NCBI GenBank assembly: GCA_937910235.1
Contig: CALENB010000246.1
Coordinates: 1 to 54,501 of the forward strand
DNA: 54,501 nucleotides
Reading direction: 5' to 3'
Source: an uncultured Myxococcales bacterium
Lineage (GTDB): Bacteria; Myxococcota_A; UBA9042
The translations under genes and the position numbers were made by a program. Each line of letters begins with the position of its first letter. Within the stretch, counting starts at the first letter, position 1. This document shows, piece by piece, positions 45,308 through 54,501 of the stretch. A model generated the notes under the pieces. It was given only the letters and a program-made list of their open reading frames with translations, had not been told where the DNA came from and ran no database searches.

Positions 45308-47488
45308 TCAGACCCGCGCGACGCGGATCCGACAGTCCACCGCCACCGCGCCCTGCCCAGCCGGCAACACCATCAACGGGTTCAGATCCAGCTCGGCGAT
45401 CTCCGGGCACGCCGTCGCGAGCGCGCTCAGGCGCAGCGTCACGTCTTGCACCGCCGCTACATCGGCTTTCGGCGCGCCTCGATAACCGTCGAGCAGGGCG
45501 AAGCTGCGCACGGCACGCAGCAGCTCCGACGCGTCGACATCGGTCAGCGGCGGGATGCGGAAGGCCACGTCTTGCAGCAGCTCCACGTGCACCCCACCGA
45601 GGCCGAACATCAGCAACGCGCCGACGGTCGGATCGCGCGACAGGCCCAAGATCGTCTCCACCCCGCCGCTGACCATGGCCTGCACCAAGGCGCCGGTCAT
45701 GACGACGCTGTGCTGGGTCGCGGCCGCGTCTAGGGCCTCCCAAGCGGCGAAGACTTCGGACTCATTGCGGAGATCGACTTTGACGCCGCCGAGGTCGGTT
45801 TTGTGGGAGACGCCTTCGGCCACAAGCTTCAAAACGACCGGAAAACCAAGGCCGCGGGCGACCTCGGCGGCTTGTCCGGCGCTGGCGACGACCGCGCTGG
45901 CTGGCCGTCGAATACCGAGCGCGTCGAGCACAGCGGCGACCTGATCGTCGTCGAGCGCGACCCCTGCGTCGCCGCTGGTGTCGGCGCTGGCGTCGGACCC
46001 GCGGAGCGCCGCGTCGACGATGGCGCGGGCGCCGTCCACATCACAATCTGACAACGTCGGCACGCTGCCCTCTGGACGCCGCAGCCACTCGCCATACGCC
46101 GCCGCGCGCGCCAGCACGTGCACCGCGGCCTCGGGGAAGGCGTAGCTGGGGATCTTGGCGGCCTCCAAGGTGCCGGTCGCCTCTTCAACGCCGTGGCGGC
46201 CCATGAAACAGGCGACCACCGGCTTGCCTGAGCCCGCGGCCGACGCTGCGATGGCCTCCGCGACGTCACGCGACTCGGTGATGATGGGCGGCACGAAGAT
46301 GGCGAGCAGCGCGTCGACCTCGTCCGAGGCGAGCAGCACCTCCGCGCAGATCGCGTACTGCGCCGCGGAGGCCGAGGCGATCATGTCGACCGGGTTGTGC
46401 ACGCTCGCGGCCGCAGGCAGGTGCGCGCGCAGGGCGGCCTGCAGGTCGTCGGAGAGCTCCGCCACCTCCAGACCGACACCTTCACACGCGTCCGTGGCCA
46501 TGATGCCTGGGCCGCCGGAGTTGGTGAGGATGGCGAGCTTTCGGCCCCGAGGGATGGGCTGGTGGGCGAGAAACGCGGCCTGATCGAAGAGCTCCTCGAC
46601 CGAGTTGACCCGCAACATGCCGCACTGCTGCACCAGCGCCTGCACGGCTGAGTCGCCGCCCGCCAGCGACCCGGTGTGACTCGACGCCGCCAGCAGGCCG
46701 CGGGCGCTGCGACCCGATTTCACCGCGACGATGGGCTTGGTGCGCGACAGCTGGCGCGCGAGCCGGGCGAATTTGCGTGGGTTGCCGAAGCTCTCAAGGT
46801 AGAGCAACACGACCTTGGTGCGTGGATCGACGGCCCACCACTGCAGCAGATCATTGGCCGAGACGTCGGCCTTGTTGCCGATGCTGACAAAACTGCTGAC
46901 GCCGATGTTGAGCGCCTCAGCCGCGTCGAGCATGGCGACGCCCAGCGCGCCCGATTGGCTGGCCATGGCCACCGACCCGGCCTTGGGAAACGTCGGCGCA
47001 AACGTGGCGTCGAGGCGCACCGCGGGGTCGGTGTTGACCACGCCGAGGCAGTTGGGGCCGACCAGCCGCATCCCCGCGTCGCGGCAGAGATCACGCAGCT
47101 CCAGCTCGCGGGCCGCGCCAGCCGCGCCGGTCTCCTTAAAACCGGCGGTGATCACCACGAGGCCCTTGACCCCCTTCTCGGCGCAGGCCCGGGCGGTGGC
47201 GAGCACGTGTTCGTTGCGCACGGCGATGACGGCGAGATCGATGTCGTCGGGGATGTCACGCACATCCGGCCAAGCGCGCACCCCACACACCGCTCGCTCG
47301 CGCGGGTTCACCGGATAGACGGGGCCGTGGAACTCGTAGCGCAGCAGGTTGCGAAACAGCTCAGAGCCGATGGTGGCGGGCTTATTGGAGGCGCCGATGA
47401 AGGCGACCGACCGCGGCTGCAGGATGGCCGCGAGTGAGCGGTGGGGGGCGGCGTCGTCAACGGGTGCAGTGGGGCGTTTCGAGTCCAT
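45308..47488 (-). CDS. NDP-forming acetate/acyl-CoA synthetase (CoA-binding plus ATP-grasp fusion)
   Basis: LQPRSVAFIGASNKPATIGSELFRNLL; CoA-binding, succinyl-CoA ligase-like, C-terminal ATP-grasp GFPVVLKLVAEGVSHKTDLGGVKVDL. Confidence 0.92.
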   Translation of the reverse strand: MDSKRPTAPVDDAAPHRSLAAILQPRSVAFIGASNKPATIGSELFRNLLRYEFHGPVYPVNPRERAVCGVRAWPDVRDIPDDIDLAVIAVRNEHVLATARACAEKGVKGLVVITAGFKETGAAGAARELELRDLCRDAGMRLVGPNCLGVVNTDPAVRLDATFAPTFPKAGSVAMASQSGALGVAMLDAAEALNIGVSSFVSIGNKADVSANDLLQWWAVDPRTKVVLLYLESFGNPRKFARLARQLSRTKPIVAVKSGRSARGLLAASSHTGSLAGGDSAVQALVQQCGMLRVNSVEELFDQAAFLAHQPIPRGRKLAILTNSGGPGIMATDACEGVGLEVAELSDDLQAALRAHLPAAASVHNPVDMIASASAAQYAICAEVLLASDEVDALLAIFVPPIITESRDVAEAIAASAAGSGKPVVACFMGRHGVEEATGTLEAAKIPSYAFPEAAVHVLARAAAYGEWLRRPEGSVPTLSDCDVDGARAIVDAALRGSDASADTSGDAGVALDDDQVAAVLDALGIRRPASAVVASAGQAAEVARGLGFPVVLKLVAEGVSHKTDLGGVKVDLRNESEVFAAWEALDAAATQHSVVMTGALVQAMVSGGVETILGLSRDPTVGALLMFGLGGVHVELLQDVAFRIPPLTDVDASELLRAVRSFALLDGYRGAPKADVAAVQDVTLRLSALATACPEIAELDLNPLMVLPAGQGAVAVDCRIRVARV

Positions 47489-47524
47489 GGGGCTCCAGGG
47501 GTCGGGGGCGGCGGGGCGGCACTC

Positions 47525-48856
47525 CTACCGCGTCGCGGATGAACTCTCAATCTCACCGTCGGGCAGCTGCGCGGCGGCCACGGCGCGCCGCACCAGCACG
47601 CGATACACCACCGCCCCGAGCCACTGCACCGCGGCGCTCGTCGCCAACGCCCCGAGCAGGCCGTAGCGCGGCACCAGCCAGAGGTTCAGCGCCAGGTTCA
47701 GCGCGGCTGAGATGGCGCTCATCCAGACGACGGTGCGCTCCCGGCCCAGTTTGTAGAGGGTGTAGACGTCGGGCAGAAACAACCAAACGACGAAGATGTA
47801 GCTCGCCGCGACCCAGATCAGCGGGCGACTCAGCTCGATGTGCCAGAGCCACCGCAGCGCCAGCCACAGCAGGACCGTCGCCGGCGCCGTGAACACCAGC
47901 CCGCCGACGGCCAGACCCCGGGCGGCGCGCCGCACCGCCGCGAGCGGCAAGCGGTAGAGCTCCTGCACAAAGGGCAGCACGACGAGGTTCGCCACCGCCT
48001 GCAGGTAGATCAGCAGGTTGATGAGGACCTGATACTGGCCGACATCGTGGGGCGATCGCACGGCGGTGATGACGTAGAGATCGACCCGAGATTGCAGCAT
48101 CCCGGTGAGTCCCATCACAAAAAACGGCAGCGCGACCTTGAGCCACGACGGCCGGACCAGCCCGACCCAGCTCCGCCAGTTGCCCGGACTCGGCAGCGCG
48201 GTGCTGCGCGCCATGCCAAAGCTCAGCAGCAGGGCCTTGCCCCAGGCGACCGAGACGAAGGCGCCCAGCAGCAGCGGGATCGTCAGATCGGCGCCCATGA
48301 GGATGACGCTGCCCAGCGTCGCGATGGTGGCGGTGATCTCGATGGCGACGCCAGCAGTGAAGCGACGGGTATACAAGATCACCACGTCGTGACTCTGCGC
48401 CAGCAGCTGCGCCGGCAGCCAGGCCAAGGCGAGCAGCAGCCAGCTCAGCGGCCAGTCGCGCCACCAGCCCCACGCGCCCACCATCGCCGCCACCGGGCCG
48501 AGCAGCAGCACGGCGCGGGTGGCCAGGGCGCCCTGAAAGATCTGGGGGATGGCGCCGTCGGGCTTGTCTTGGGTCGCACCGAGCGCAAACGCCCGCAGCA
48601 GCAGCTCCTTGTTGCCAAACGAGAGCACGTGCGCGCCGAGCTGCACCACCAGCAGCACATCGACAAACGCGCCCCACAGGGACGGCGAATGGGTCCGCAC
48701 CACCCACGCGCTGATCGCGGCGGCGAGCAGGGGCGCGATGAGGCTGTGAAAGCTGTGCAGCACCACCAGCCTAGCCTTGCCGATCCACGGCCGTAGCCGC
48801 GCCTGAAAGCCCGGTTTGTCGGCCGATTCGCTCGGCTGGTCTGCCGCGTCAGTCAT
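47525..48856 (-). CDS. Polysaccharide flippase (oligosaccharide/MATE-like) membrane protein
   Basis: Polytopic; VVRTHSPSLWGAFVDVLLVVQLGAHVLSFGNKELLLRAFA; flippase-like pattern; ATGA overlap with upstream methyltransferase. Confidence 0.75.
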   Translation of the reverse strand: MTDAADQPSESADKPGFQARLRPWIGKARLVVLHSFHSLIAPLLAAAISAWVVRTHSPSLWGAFVDVLLVVQLGAHVLSFGNKELLLRAFALGATQDKPDGAIPQIFQGALATRAVLLLGPVAAMVGAWGWWRDWPLSWLLLALAWLPAQLLAQSHDVVILYTRRFTAGVAIEITATIATLGSVILMGADLTIPLLLGAFVSVAWGKALLLSFGMARSTALPSPGNWRSWVGLVRPSWLKVALPFFVMGLTGMLQSRVDLYVITAVRSPHDVGQYQVLINLLIYLQAVANLVVLPFVQELYRLPLAAVRRAARGLAVGGLVFTAPATVLLWLALRWLWHIELSRPLIWVAASYIFVVWLFLPDVYTLYKLGRERTVVWMSAISAALNLALNLWLVPRYGLLGALATSAAVQWLGAVVYRVLVRRAVAAAQLPDGEIESSSATR

Positions 48857-49529
48857 GACGCGTGGCCTGCAGCACGTGCTGCCACTCCCACACCACCCGG
48901 CGCTTGTAGCGCGTCGTCAGCCGCCAGCCGTAGGTCGCCGCGAGGCGGTGGATCGCCGCGAGATCGGCCGAATCAGCGAGCACCAGCACCGCGCGGCCGT
49001 CAGGGCTGAGCCGGCTGGCGAGTTGGCCAAAGAAGTCGTGAAACCAGCTGAGCTGCGGGCCCGCGTACCAGGCGAGGCCAGCTTCGTCGGGCGGCGGCGC
49101 TGCAAACCAGGGCGGATTGGCGATGATCCAGTCAAATCGGGCGTCTAGTGGCAGCTGGGCGAGGCCGTCGCTGTGGGCCAGCCGCACGCGGAGCTGATTG
49201 CGCTGCGCGTTGCGTTGGGCGGCGAGCAGCGCGCGCGGCGACAGATCGAGCAGCGTGACCTCGGCGCCGTGTCGGGCAGCGACGAGCCCGAGCAGCCCGG
49301 AGCCGGTGCCGACGTCGAGCAGGTGTTGGCCGGCGAGCGGTTGTTGGGCCAGCCAGGTCGCCATCACGCCGCTTGAGAAGAAGAACCCCGGATGAAACAC
49401 GCCAGGCGGCACGTGCAACACCAAGCCGTGGCCACGGTACACCCGCTCGGTACGCAGGTAGCGCTGTAAGGCCGGTTTAATCAGGGCGCTGGTGAGCGGA
49501 CGGAGCAAAATGCGGCGGAGGTTCAGCAT
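48849..49529 (-). CDS. Small-domain class I SAM methyltransferase
   Basis: HLLDVGTGSGLLGLVAARHGAEVTLLDLSPRALLAAQRNAQRN; FDWIIANPPWF (NPPW motif). Start M10 of the listed ORF preferred; not certain. Confidence 0.85.
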   Translation of the reverse strand: MLNLRRILLRPLTSALIKPALQRYLRTERVYRGHGLVLHVPPGVFHPGFFFSSGVMATWLAQQPLAGQHLLDVGTGSGLLGLVAARHGAEVTLLDLSPRALLAAQRNAQRNQLRVRLAHSDGLAQLPLDARFDWIIANPPWFAAPPPDEAGLAWYAGPQLSWFHDFFGQLASRLSPDGRAVLVLADSADLAAIHRLAATYGWRLTTRYKRRVVWEWQHVLQATRHD

Positions 49530-49637
49530 GGGCGCGCAGGGTAGTCGCGCGACCATCGGAACGCCATGTGGCTGAGGTGATGCGAGGTGACGCGGTGAGG
49601 TCGACGACCGGATCGCGGCCAGCTACGCTCGTGGCCC

Positions 49638-52600
49638 ATGGACGATCACGCCGACCTCCGACAACTCTGGGCCGAGACGCTCGCCGCTTCGCCAGATCCG
49701 TCTGAGACGCTCGGCGCGCAGCCTGGCCATCTGCTCGCGAACAGCCCGACGCTGCCGACGGCGTGGCTGGTGCACACGGTGCCCGGCGGATCGGACGCTG
49801 CGACGGCGCAGGAGGCGCTCGCCGACACACAGGTCGACGACCCGTCAGTCACAGACGAGACGTACGTCGCCGACACCTCGCCCGTGATCACGGACGAGAC
49901 CTACGTCGCCGCTTCAGCGCCATCGGTCACCGACGAGACCTTCGCCGCCGACGCCGCCTACGTGCGGTCCACCTCACAGCCCGCCGCAAAGCCCGCCGCC
50001 CCGCTGGTCTCGGCGTCGCTGCACCGCGCCCGCGAGCGGTTCACGACGGTCGCCGAGGGCCCCGTTCAGCCGCGTTTTGAGCTGTTAGACAAGGTCGGTG
50101 AGGGCGGTATGGGCGTCGTGTGGCGCGCCAATCAAGAGAGTTTGGGTCGCGAGGTGGCGATCAAGATGCTGCGGTCCACCGCCGGCGTGCGGCCTGACCA
50201 GACGCCGGCCAGCGACGAGCGGCGGTCGCGGTTTGTGGCGGAGTCCGTCATCACTGGGCAGCTCGACCATCCCAACGTGGTGCCGGTGCACGAGCTGGGT
50301 CAGGACGCGGATGGCAGCCCCTTTCTCGCGATGAAGCTGGTGCGGGGCCGCAGCTGGCAGGCGGTGCTGCATCCGAAGTCGGCGGCGGACCGCGCGGAGT
50401 CGGCGCGTTGGGATCTGCGGCGCCACATCGACGTCTTGCTGCAGGTGAGCAACGGCATCGCGTACGCCCACGCGCACGACATCATTCACCGCGACATTAA
50501 GCCCGACAACGTGATGGTGGGCGCCTATGGCGAAGTGATGGTGATGGACTGGGGCATCGCCGTGCACATCGGCGTCGAGTTGCCTGCCGACCCGCGATTG
50601 CCGCATAGAAGCCGTGTCTCAGGCCCCGCGGGTACGCCGACCTACATGGCACCGGAGCAGGCCGAGGGACGCGGGGCGCTCCTGGGGGTGTGCACTGACG
50701 TCTACCTGCTCGGTGCGACGCTGCACGAGATTCTGACCGGCGCGCCCCCGCATCGCGGCACCGAGCTGTTTGAGGTGCTGCTCGCCGCGAGTCGGTCGGT
50801 GCCGCAGGTCTACGGCGACGAGGTGCCGGCCCCGCTCGCCGCCAGCTGCCTCCGCGCCATGGCGCGCGACCCGAGCGCGCGGTTTCCGTCTGTAGAGGCC
50901 TTTCGCGCCGCCGTCCAGCTGTGGCTCGATCACGCCGAGTCCCTGCGATTGAGCGGCGAGGCCGACCTGGAGGTGCGCCGCCTGCAGACCGCCGACGCGG
51001 TCCCGCACGAGGAGCGCTACGCCGTGTGGGCCCGGGCGCTGGGCCGCTACGAGCAGGCGCTGGGCATGTGGCCGGAGAATCAACCCGCCCTGCATGGGCA
51101 AGCGCAGGCGATCGTCGGCTACGCGGAGGAGGCGCTGCGTCGCCGTGACGTTGGCCTCGCCCGGGCCCAGCTGACGGCCTTGGAGGGGCACGCCAACGCC
51201 GATCCGGTGGCGCTGTCGTCGCTCCGCAACGCCATCAAGCGAGCCACTGTCGGTTGGCAGCGGTTGGCGGCGGGCGTCGCGATGGCGCTCATGGTCGTTG
51301 GCGTCGGCTGGTGGGGGCTGGCCGCTGCCCGCGCCGATGTCGCCGCGCAGTCGCTCCGGGTGCGGAACCACACGCAGCTGCACACCCAGCTGCGGCACGC
51401 CTGGAGCGCCGTCGTCTCCGGCGAGCCGAGCGCCGGTCTGCGCGCGATTGAGCGTGACGAGGTGGTCGCGTTGGCCCAGGGCGACACCGATCGGGCCGCG
51501 ATTGTGGACCTGCAGCTCGCCGGTCTGCTGGCCCTGTGGCGGGATGCGCGGTGGGACACGTTGGCGCGGCACGCGTGCCACGTCTTGGTGGCGCGGTCCG
51601 ATGCGCAGACCGCCGCCGCCGTGCGGGCTGCCGCCGTCACGGTCGGGGCGGGCGCTGACAGCGGCGACGACACTCACACCTGCCAGCGGCTCAGACACGC
51701 GTCCGGCGCCGCCGCGGGGCGGGCGCTGGCGGCGATAGGCCACCTGCGCGCCGACGTGTCGCCAGGCTACCAAGCCATCGCCGCGCTGCTCCAGATCGGC
51801 GTGTGTGGCCGACAGCGCGCCCTGCAGCTGCCAGGGGCGCCGACGGCGTGTCGCGACTGGCACGTCGCCGCCGTGCCGCTCGCCGCCGCGACGACCGCCG
51901 CGATCGCGGCCGTCGACCCGCCTGAGTTCGGTGACGGTCCGTGGGGTGAGGTGGTCGCCCGCGACAACTTCGACGGCGCGACGCTCTGGCAGACCTTGCC
52001 CGTGGCGGCGGACGCGCGCGACCAACACGGGACGCGCTGGTTGCCGACCGTCGCCGGACACGTGCTGGTGGTGCAAGGCGCCGAGCTGCAGCTGCGCCAC
52101 GGTCGCACCGGGCGGGTCTTCGCGCGGCGCGGGTTGCCAGGCCGGGTCGCGATGATCGCGCCCGATCCGCTCGATCCGACGGTGACGCTGGCCGCCGTGC
52201 TCGTCAACGGCGCGCGCCACCGCGAACACAGCTGGCTGCGCCTGCGCCTCGAGGATCCCACCCCGCCGCCGCCGAGCGGCGACAGCGTCGCGCACTATCG
52301 AATGGGCGGCATGGCCGAGGCGCTGGCGGACGTTGCGCCGTCGCCGCGCGCCCTCGTCGTCCTGCTCGCCGACGGCGCTCGCCAAGATCCCGGCGCTGCC
52401 AGCGTCGCCGCGAGCCTGCTCTCGCTGCTGCGCAAGCTACCGGAGACGTGCGCCAGCCCAGACGCCACGGTGACGATCGGCACGGTGCAGCTGCGGCCGT
52501 GTCTGTCGCGCGAGGCCGCGCACGCTGAGGTGCACACACGCCTCGGTCGCGCCGCGCTGCCAACCCTGCGCCGCGCCGTTATCGAAGGCACCGCCAGCCA

Positions 52601-54344
52601 CGTTGTGCTGGGCCAAGTCGTCGCGGCGATGCGGCTCGATGCGGTCGGGCTGCAGGCCGGCGCCGCGCGCATCATCGCCCGCGCCCGGCGCGACCAGCTC
52701 CGCGGCGGCGCGAACCTGGAGTTGGCCGTCGGAGTCGTCGGCACCCCAGCCGGCGCGCTGCGCCAGCGCGGCGACGAGGTCTGGCAGCGCGAGGGCGCCA
52801 CCTCCGAAGGCCGCCGCAAGGCGCTCGCGTGGGCGCGCGACAGCTTGGATTTCTCGCTCGCCATCGAGGGCGACGCCGGTTTTGCGCCCGCGCTGACGTC
52901 GTGGTTGGCCACCCACCCCGAAGACGCCCCGGCCGGTCTGGAGGCCCGTCTGCCAGCGCTGCGCCGCACGTCGCGTCCCATGGGGCCATACGCGATGATT
53001 CAGCCCTGGCGCTTGCACGTATTGGACGCTGCGTATGGCCTCACGTTCGGTGGTCCCATCACGCTGTTTCTTCTCACGCTGTGGCTGTGGTTTCGGTCCC
53101 GCAGCGCGCGGCTCCTCGCGCTGTACGGCCGCGGCTTTCGCTCCCGCCGCGAGCGGCTGGCCGCGTTCCTCACGTTTCCGCTGCTGCGACTGCGACACAT
53201 GACGTGGTCCTACCTCTCGCGCGGCGAGCGGCTGGTGCTGTTGGTCGCCGGCGTCGCGACGCTGTTCGGCGCGACGATGTTCATCGCCAGCGTCAGTATG
53301 GTGCATCAGCTCGAGCGCGGCGAAGCGTCGCTCTCGATGGGCCGCCTGGATATGCCGGGACTTGAGCGTACATTGGCGCGACAACTCGAGCGCTACGCCC
53401 CTTCAGCCGCCTTTCGCCGCCTGCAGTCCGAAGCGGCGTGGCTGCGCGGCGACTGGGCGACAGCGCGCCTCGCCGCGACGGACGCCAACAAGCGGCAGCC
53501 CCTCGACACCCGCGCCCTGAACAACCTGGCTGTGCTGAGCGAGCGGGCCGGAGAGCTTGCCGATGCCCGCGCAGGCTACAAGGCCGCGGCGAACAAGGCC
53601 GGCCCCGAAGCCAGCGAAGGGGGCACTGGAGGGGGGGACGCAGGGCGCGCCGCGGCGACGTACAACTTGGCGAGACTCGCCGGTCACGCGCCAGACCCAA
53701 GCCACCTCGCCCTGCGCGATCAGCCCCACGCTACGCCCGGCAAGCCGCTGTGGGCCCGCAGCTCACTGCAAGACCTGCGCGGCGTCGTGCTGCCCGATCT
53801 CAGCCGACAAGAGACCCTGCGCCGCACCGTCGCGCAGCTGCTGACCGGTCGCACTGTGCTCAGCCTGTTGTCGTTCATGGGCGAACCGGCGACCAGCCCG
53901 GCGCTGCTGCGCGCCGCCTCCGTGGGGATCGCCGTCGGCTGCCTGTTGCTGACGCTGTTCGCCCTCATCTGGCTGCCCATGCCAGTGCTGCCCCAAGTGC
54001 CACCATCGCCAAACCCTGAGAGCTCCGCGCTAAAGCGGTTGATCAACGGCGTGCTCGGGCTGCGCTCGCCGGTGCCGTACGCGGTGCTGCTCGCTTGGCT
54101 CGGCCTCGTGCTCAGCGCAGCGCTGCCGGTGTGGCGGGCGGCGAGTCACCTCGGCGCGACCACGGTGGTGACGCAGCTGCGCTTGTTCACCCACTACTTC
54201 GACGGCCTGCGCCTCGCCACCGACGCGGACACGCAGGTCGCCCAGTACGGCGCCGCCGTCGGGATCACGTGTGTCTGCCTGGCCCTCGCCGTGTTGGCGC
54301 ACGGTGCCTGGTCGCTGTGGCGGCAGATGATGGGGGTCAGATGA
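49638..54344 (+). CDS. Large PKN-type Ser/Thr protein kinase with C-terminal TM/TPR-like region
   Basis: VGEGGMGVVWRANQESLGREVAIKML; IIHRDIKPDNVMVGAYGEVMVMDWGIAV; GTPTYMAPEQAEG; several TM segments and helical repeats. Confidence 0.93.
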   Translation: MDDHADLRQLWAETLAASPDPSETLGAQPGHLLANSPTLPTAWLVHTVPGGSDAATAQEALADTQVDDPSVTDETYVADTSPVITDETYVAASAPSVTDETFAADAAYVRSTSQPAAKPAAPLVSASLHRARERFTTVAEGPVQPRFELLDKVGEGGMGVVWRANQESLGREVAIKMLRSTAGVRPDQTPASDERRSRFVAESVITGQLDHPNVVPVHELGQDADGSPFLAMKLVRGRSWQAVLHPKSAADRAESARWDLRRHIDVLLQVSNGIAYAHAHDIIHRDIKPDNVMVGAYGEVMVMDWGIAVHIGVELPADPRLPHRSRVSGPAGTPTYMAPEQAEGRGALLGVCTDVYLLGATLHEILTGAPPHRGTELFEVLLAASRSVPQVYGDEVPAPLAASCLRAMARDPSARFPSVEAFRAAVQLWLDHAESLRLSGEADLEVRRLQTADAVPHEERYAVWARALGRYEQALGMWPENQPALHGQAQAIVGYAEEALRRRDVGLARAQLTALEGHANADPVALSSLRNAIKRATVGWQRLAAGVAMALMVVGVGWWGLAAARADVAAQSLRVRNHTQLHTQLRHAWSAVVSGEPSAGLRAIERDEVVALAQGDTDRAAIVDLQLAGLLALWRDARWDTLARHACHVLVARSDAQTAAAVRAAAVTVGAGADSGDDTHTCQRLRHASGAAAGRALAAIGHLRADVSPGYQAIAALLQIGVCGRQRALQLPGAPTACRDWHVAAVPLAAATTAAIAAVDPPEFGDGPWGEVVARDNFDGATLWQTLPVAADARDQHGTRWLPTVAGHVLVVQGAELQLRHGRTGRVFARRGLPGRVAMIAPDPLDPTVTLAAVLVNGARHREHSWLRLRLEDPTPPPPSGDSVAHYRMGGMAEALADVAPSPRALVVLLADGARQDPGAASVAASLLSLLRKLPETCASPDATVTIGTVQLRPCLSREAAHAEVHTRLGRAALPTLRRAVIEGTASHVVLGQVVAAMRLDAVGLQAGAARIIARARRDQLRGGANLELAVGVVGTPAGALRQRGDEVWQREGATSEGRRKALAWARDSLDFSLAIEGDAGFAPALTSWLATHPEDAPAGLEARLPALRRTSRPMGPYAMIQPWRLHVLDAAYGLTFGGPITLFLLTLWLWFRSRSARLLALYGRGFRSRRERLAAFLTFPLLRLRHMTWSYLSRGERLVLLVAGVATLFGATMFIASVSMVHQLERGEASLSMGRLDMPGLERTLARQLERYAPSAAFRRLQSEAAWLRGDWATARLAATDANKRQPLDTRALNNLAVLSERAGELADARAGYKAAANKAGPEASEGGTGGGDAGRAAATYNLARLAGHAPDPSHLALRDQPHATPGKPLWARSSLQDLRGVVLPDLSRQETLRRTVAQLLTGRTVLSLLSFMGEPATSPALLRAASVGIAVGCLLLTLFALIWLPMPVLPQVPPSPNPESSALKRLINGVLGLRSPVPYAVLLAWLGLVLSAALPVWRAASHLGATTVVTQLRLFTHYFDGLRLATDADTQVAQYGAAVGITCVCLALAVLAHGAWSLWRQMMGVR

Positions 54345-54387
54345 CTACACTTAACACTTGCTTGCAAGTGTTAAGTGTAGTCATCTG
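54338..54387. repeat. Perfect 24-bp inverted repeat with 2-nt spacer
   Basis: CAGATGACTACACTTAACACTTGC-TT-GCAAGTGTTAAGTGTAGTCATCTG, checked base by base; includes the kinase stop codon. Confidence 0.97.
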
Positions 54388-54421
54388 AGAGCGTGGGGAT
54401 AAGCCGGCTTGGAAGGAGAGG

Positions 54422-54501
54422 ATGAAAGAGCCTTACATCGAAGTGTTGGCTACCCACGATGACCCCGAGTCATGCGTCGAGGTCCGTGAGGGCATCGTCG
54501 A
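54422..54501 (+). mobile_element. Start of an ORF (MKEPYIEVLATHDDPESCVEVREGIV...) resembling small ORFs found upstream of group II intron reverse transcriptases; truncated by window edge
   Basis: Translation from ATG 54422, preceded by ggaaggagagg; resemblance to 'MKEPYxEGxATHxGPESCxxxRE' ORFs is from memory. Confidence 0.4.

Overview
High-GC window of about 54.5 kb, apparently chromosomal. The gene style (PEGA/FHA/PilZ proteins, PKN-type Ser/Thr kinases, Asp/Ala-rich lipoproteins, lamin-tail and Cys-rich repeat proteins) suggests Myxococcota or a related 'deltaproteobacterial' lineage; this is inferred from gene content only. Main content: FHA/TPR protein, response regulator and PEGA protein; PspA; YkgJ-like protein; a giant lamin-tail/LamG surface lipoprotein; a degenerate GGDEF protein; a complete alternative complex III operon (actA-F); a frame-disrupted PAAR protein; lpdA; purD; tmRNA (ssrA, tag ANDNIEYALAA); PilZ, pilin and O-antigen-ligase-like genes; a GH13 amylase lipoprotein; cysteine synthase; di-haem peroxidase; zinc-ribbon RNase HI; two PKN-type kinases; NDP-forming acyl-CoA synthetase; flippase and methyltransferase. 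The most striking finding is at 39844-42165. A Cys-repeat lipoprotein ORF is interrupted by an in-frame UGA (41836-41838) inside a redoxin active-site motif (HGY-U-PTC). Nine nt after the UGA is a perfect 7-bp hairpin with an AGGUU loop, placed where a bacterial SECIS element should be. The gene is therefore predicted to encode an exported lipoprotein selenoprotein with a UxxC redoxin domain, which ordinary gene calling would split into two ORFs. Other notable items: a 24-bp perfect low-GC palindrome at the right edge next to a possible group II intron-associated ORF, a PAAR gene with a single-base frameshift, nested domain insertions, and several in-gene tandem repeats.
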